The position numbers and the translations under genes were made by a program. The notes beneath the pieces were generated by a model, which saw only the letters and a list, made by a program, of their open reading frames with translations, had not been told where the DNA came from and did not search any database. From Galerina marginata (lineage: Eukaryota > Basidiomycota > Agaricomycetes > Agaricales > Galerinaceae), in the NCBI GenBank assembly GCA_023014335.1, contig JAECYW010000033.1, forward strand, positions 1 through 64,000: a stretch of 64,000 nt of DNA, in the 5' to 3' direction. The number at the start of each line of letters is the position of its first letter. Within the stretch, counting starts at the first letter, position 1. Shown here piece after piece: positions 60,766 through 64,000 of the stretch.

Positions 60766-63213
60766 TTAAGATCGCTCTTGTTCTTGCCTTGCTAAATATC
60801 GCGCAATTTCTTGTTTTACAGCTCTTTTCCTATTAGGGCGCTTCCGCGATAACGGGCCAAACGCGTGTCGAGACGCCAAGATGGTCAGCTCTTCCAAACT
60901 CGCGGCTCGTGGTAGTACATATACAAGGCATCTCAGCGCCAGGCCAAATGCTCGGTCTGATGTGAGCATGCTGCTTGGACCCCAAGGTGGAATCAACTCC
61001 CTTCGAACTTTTAGCAACTGCCACTGGACTACCTGCGCTGCATCCGATGAATTCGATTTTTGCACTATTTTGCGCCAGCGCCAAGGTGTGTTTTTTTGTT
61101 GTATATATTTTCGTTTGAGCGTGGATAGAGATGGTATCATTTGTTCCAGGTGGTTGGAGATGTACTTGATAAAGTACGCTGCCGCGGTTGCATACCGTTC
61201 ACCGGTTAATGTGTAAGTCCCACATCGAGAAGCGTTTTCGAAGAATTCCAAAATAAAGCGACGGTAGACTGGTGCGAGATGTGCCGAGAATGAGAATGAA
61301 AGCTTGTCGAGGCTGAGCTGATCTTTACGGCAAAGTGAGAACAACTTTTTCAGTAAAACTTCGGGTTTGCCGTGGCGTACATTGATCTCCAACTTAACAA
61401 TGGAGACCAAAGCGGTCAGACGCGGATCAGTATACATGTTACCCAGTATTCCCCTAGCAGAGTGATCAAAACGCTGAAGCTGCTCGTTGTAAAGATCAGC
61501 AGCGCCGTCTATATTCTAAATCGTGACCTGTTCTCCTTGTCTGCAAAAGAAAAGGCGGAAAACGGACGTACCCATTGACTTATGGTTGCAAGTAAGTTAG
61601 GAACAAAACCACGAACTCCTTGCTCTACCATATAGGATGCAAGCGAAGACGTCGCTATCTTCTCTTGAAGCTCCAGAGTAGGTGCAGCACCCCGAATATG
61701 GAAACTGAGATTGTAGAAGTTGTCATTGTTCTTCAATCGGGTCAAATCTTTATGGAGTCATGAGATAGGATACTGTTTCGCAGTGACAAAACCGACCTTT
61801 CAGGTAAAAAACAGCAAATTCGGCGTGTCGCAATGGAGCATTGATCCAGAATTGCTTCGATCGAGATGCGTCGAAGAGAAAGTCGCCAAGAGATGCATGA
61901 AAAACACGCAGGACGCTCCCTGGCCCGTCAGAGCTTCGCCCCTCCGCGACGGAAACAAGCGATGTTAAATCACATAGCAATAACGGAATATCTCCATTAT
62001 CGAGCGACAACAATGTTTCCATTTTGTTTACTGTGTAGGGAATGTTGGAGAGCAGCTCGAGGGCAAGGACCTGTATAGCGGCCTCTGGATTAACCACAGA
62101 CGAAAAGATATGGATGTACAGAGCGTCAAGTTCGGCAAAAGGCAGCTCATGTTGCGCAGGACGGATTCCAAGGATAATTTCTAAGCGCTGAGGTGGGCGA
62201 TAACGAGTGGATTTAACAAATTTAACCACCGTCGAAGCGTAAATAAACTGGCCTGAAGATTTATCAACTAGGACCTTTAAGGCGTCCTCGGACGGCCAGA
62301 TGGCTGGAATCTGGGCACGAAATGGATGGGAATTCTTGATTTCGATGAATTTGTCACGGAGAAAAAGTCGAATATCTTCAGATTGGAGGTAGTCATCATC
62401 GAGGGGATTTCAAGTCGAGATTTGACTTAGGTACCCGAAACAGAAGGCAGTTCGGATGTCAGGCTCGGGGCGACTTGCGACGAGGAATATGAAGGGAAGC
62501 TGGTGTTGTCGAAAAGCCTGTGAAATAGCATCTAGGATTTTGATTTGACCGTCCATGTCCTCGCATTCATCTAGACCATCTATAACAACGATACGGGGGG
62601 CATTTCGAGTGTTAAAATATCCAGCCCCGATATGCTCTTGAAGAGGTCCAGCAATGAGAGAGGATATCTGTGTTTTGAGCGAGCGGCTAAAAATGAAAGG
62701 ATCGTGGTTTATAGCTCCTGCTATCCGATTCCGTATATCCGGAAAACATAAAGAAACCTGATAAGCGATTGTTGCTATCAAGGATCGTCCGTGGTTCCGG
62801 GTAAGATCAAGCCTAGAAAAGAAATAAGTGGCAACAAGGATGCCTTCTACCTCGCAGAGCTCTGCAATGGATTGAGCGATGGCGGACTTTCCCGACCCCG
62901 CTGGGCCGTAAAGCCACATAATTAATGCATTTCGCGTCTCCGGGTCTGTGCCATGAATCCAATCCATAATTTTGTTGAGTACGGCCACTCGGGTATTTGG
63001 ATGGCATTTCGGAGGGTCGTAAACGTCATCGGAGTCATGGAATGCAGCAGGCGATGTAGCCTCGAGCAGACGGTCGAATGGATCTATAAACCACATATTC
63101 ATTTTTACAACCTCTTGAATTCAACGAGTACTTGTACCTTTAGATATTGTATTGTTTTGGTGAAAGCTTCCGCCTGTGATCAAGATTTGAGAACCGGATA
63201 TTACGCCAGGCAT
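60766..63213 (-). pseudogene. NACHT NTPase (fungal NLR-like), unit B, one nonsense codon
   Basis: Exons 60766-61515, 61572-61747 and 61797-63102 (or 63213) keep one frame throughout except for a TGA at 62,410-62,412, where unit A has CGA (Arg). Reading from the in-frame ATG ending at 63,102 gives 743 codons with the TGA at codon 231, just after the SRPEPDIR segment. Walker A GPAGSGKSAIAQS and Walker B VVIDGLDEC are intact. The C-terminus ends YLARQEQERS, shorter than unit A because of one extra A. The further upstream start (63,213) would need the 24-base segment near 63,115-63,140 to be removed. A C-to-T change at a CpG would explain the stop. Confidence 0.8.
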
Positions 63214-63599
63214 GACTACGGCGCTCTCGCAAAGGAAAGTCTCGACGATGGAGGAATGAGTTCAAGACGTGGGTGCGCCAAGGTCTGTGGGATGAAATTC
63301 CCTCCTGCTATTGGAGGGAAAAAATAAATTGCATTGCAGTAGAGGCGACGTGGATAAATATAACTGACAGTTGGCGCATCGGATTTCCCATAACATAGAA
63401 GATGCGAACACAGAGGGCAGTGTGAAAGGGCCGCTTCAGTAGTGTTAAACAAGAGCTCAGTTCTAGCACAGAGGTTATCTCAGACCACGACCACGGCGTT
63501 CGTCGATCATCACTGACAAGAATTTATAGCTGACACGTAAAAGCAGTTCTTGTCCTTGATTTACCAGTCTCGTTTTTTCTTCCTTAAATCGTCGATTGA

Positions 63600-64000
63600 A
63601 ATCAGCATTGATTACTTGATATTCAGTTTTCCAAGAAATGACACTGCCCTCTCCGTCATTTCGCGAGTTTCCTGCCAACCTTCTCAATGGCCCATCACTC
63701 GCCCAGCACCCGAGTAAACCGAAACACCGCCATCGTATAATTTGACCAGTCTACCAGCCAAACTCCCTGATCCCGTACTGCGTACTTCGCTGCTGTTTAT
63801 GTTCGTCTCGGGCAACGGAAACCCGGAAGGAGGGAATACGTTGTTGACCTGGTGTACCAAGCTGGAACGAAAATGTGGGCAAATCCAGGCCAACAAGAAC
63901 TCGTTTCACAATGCGCAGTGTTATTTCCGAGTCAGGATAGGGGAAAATTTGGCAAAGTGGGCCAAATGTGAACGAATGCTGAGGTAGATGATGCAGTGAC
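63600..64000. repeat. Start of NLR tandem unit C (cut by window edge)
   Basis: GACACTGCCCTCTCCGTC at 63,640 repeats the start of unit B, and the following 330 bases align with 52,808-53,130 of unit A (TTTCCTGCCAAC, then an RTTATTTCCGAGTCNGGATAGGGGAA block). A third unit therefore begins here and runs out of the window. Confidence 0.8.

Larger units (their letters stand above)
58610..63450. repeat. NLR-containing tandem unit B
   Basis: Starts at a GACACTGCCCTCTCCGTC block (58,614) that recurs at 63,640 in unit C, so the unit period is about 5.03 kb here. It contains the same features as unit A apart from the missing ~945-base segment between about 60,630 and the NACHT gene. Confidence 0.85.

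Overview
The window looks like nuclear DNA of a filamentous basidiomycete, most likely an Agaricomycete. The signs are many GT...AG introns of about 50-65 bases, TATA boxes ahead of secreted enzymes, GH7 cellulases with a C-terminal fungal cellulose-binding module, NACHT-type NLR genes, and a fungal F-box/Sec10-like recyclin. I cannot name the species. Genes were spliced by hand; most reading frames close exactly across introns, which is the main support for the models.

Layout. (1) Bases 1-21,450 are dominated by a tandem duplication with a period of about 10.95 kb. Each copy holds about 4 kb of intron-rich, apparently non-coding DNA with degenerate repeats, a TATA-driven multi-exon transcript without a convincing reading frame, and then a recyclin-like gene. 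The left recyclin copy is cut off and frameshifted. The right copy (18,130-21,447) is complete and ends in a CaaX prenylation motif. (2) Bases 22,681-31,471 hold single-copy genes: a SET-domain protein, a secreted amidase, a secreted histidine-phosphatase-like protein lacking its catalytic histidine, a weak hypothetical gene, and a complete URC4-type (DUF1688) uracil-catabolism gene. (3) Bases 34,354-50,130 form a cluster of four GH7 cellobiohydrolase genes on the plus strand. Three carry a CBM1; one is catalytic domain only. The last two lie in a 6.2-kb direct segmental duplication that also holds a short conserved coding-like fragment. (4) An alpha/beta hydrolase (proline iminopeptidase-like) sits at 50,676-51,599. 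(5) Bases 52,500-64,000 are a direct tandem array of an NLR-containing unit: two nearly full units and the start of a third. Both NACHT genes are broken, by different lesions.

The biological themes are cellulose breakdown (GH7 cluster), scavenging (amidase, peptidase, uracil catabolism), membrane recycling, and a rapidly evolving non-self-recognition (NLR) locus. Recent local duplication is the main shaping force. The strongest leads are the mosaic 11-kb duplication, the spliced non-coding cassette gene upstream of recyclin, the conserved coding-like fragment between the cellulase genes, and the decaying NLR array with an unrecognised companion gene.
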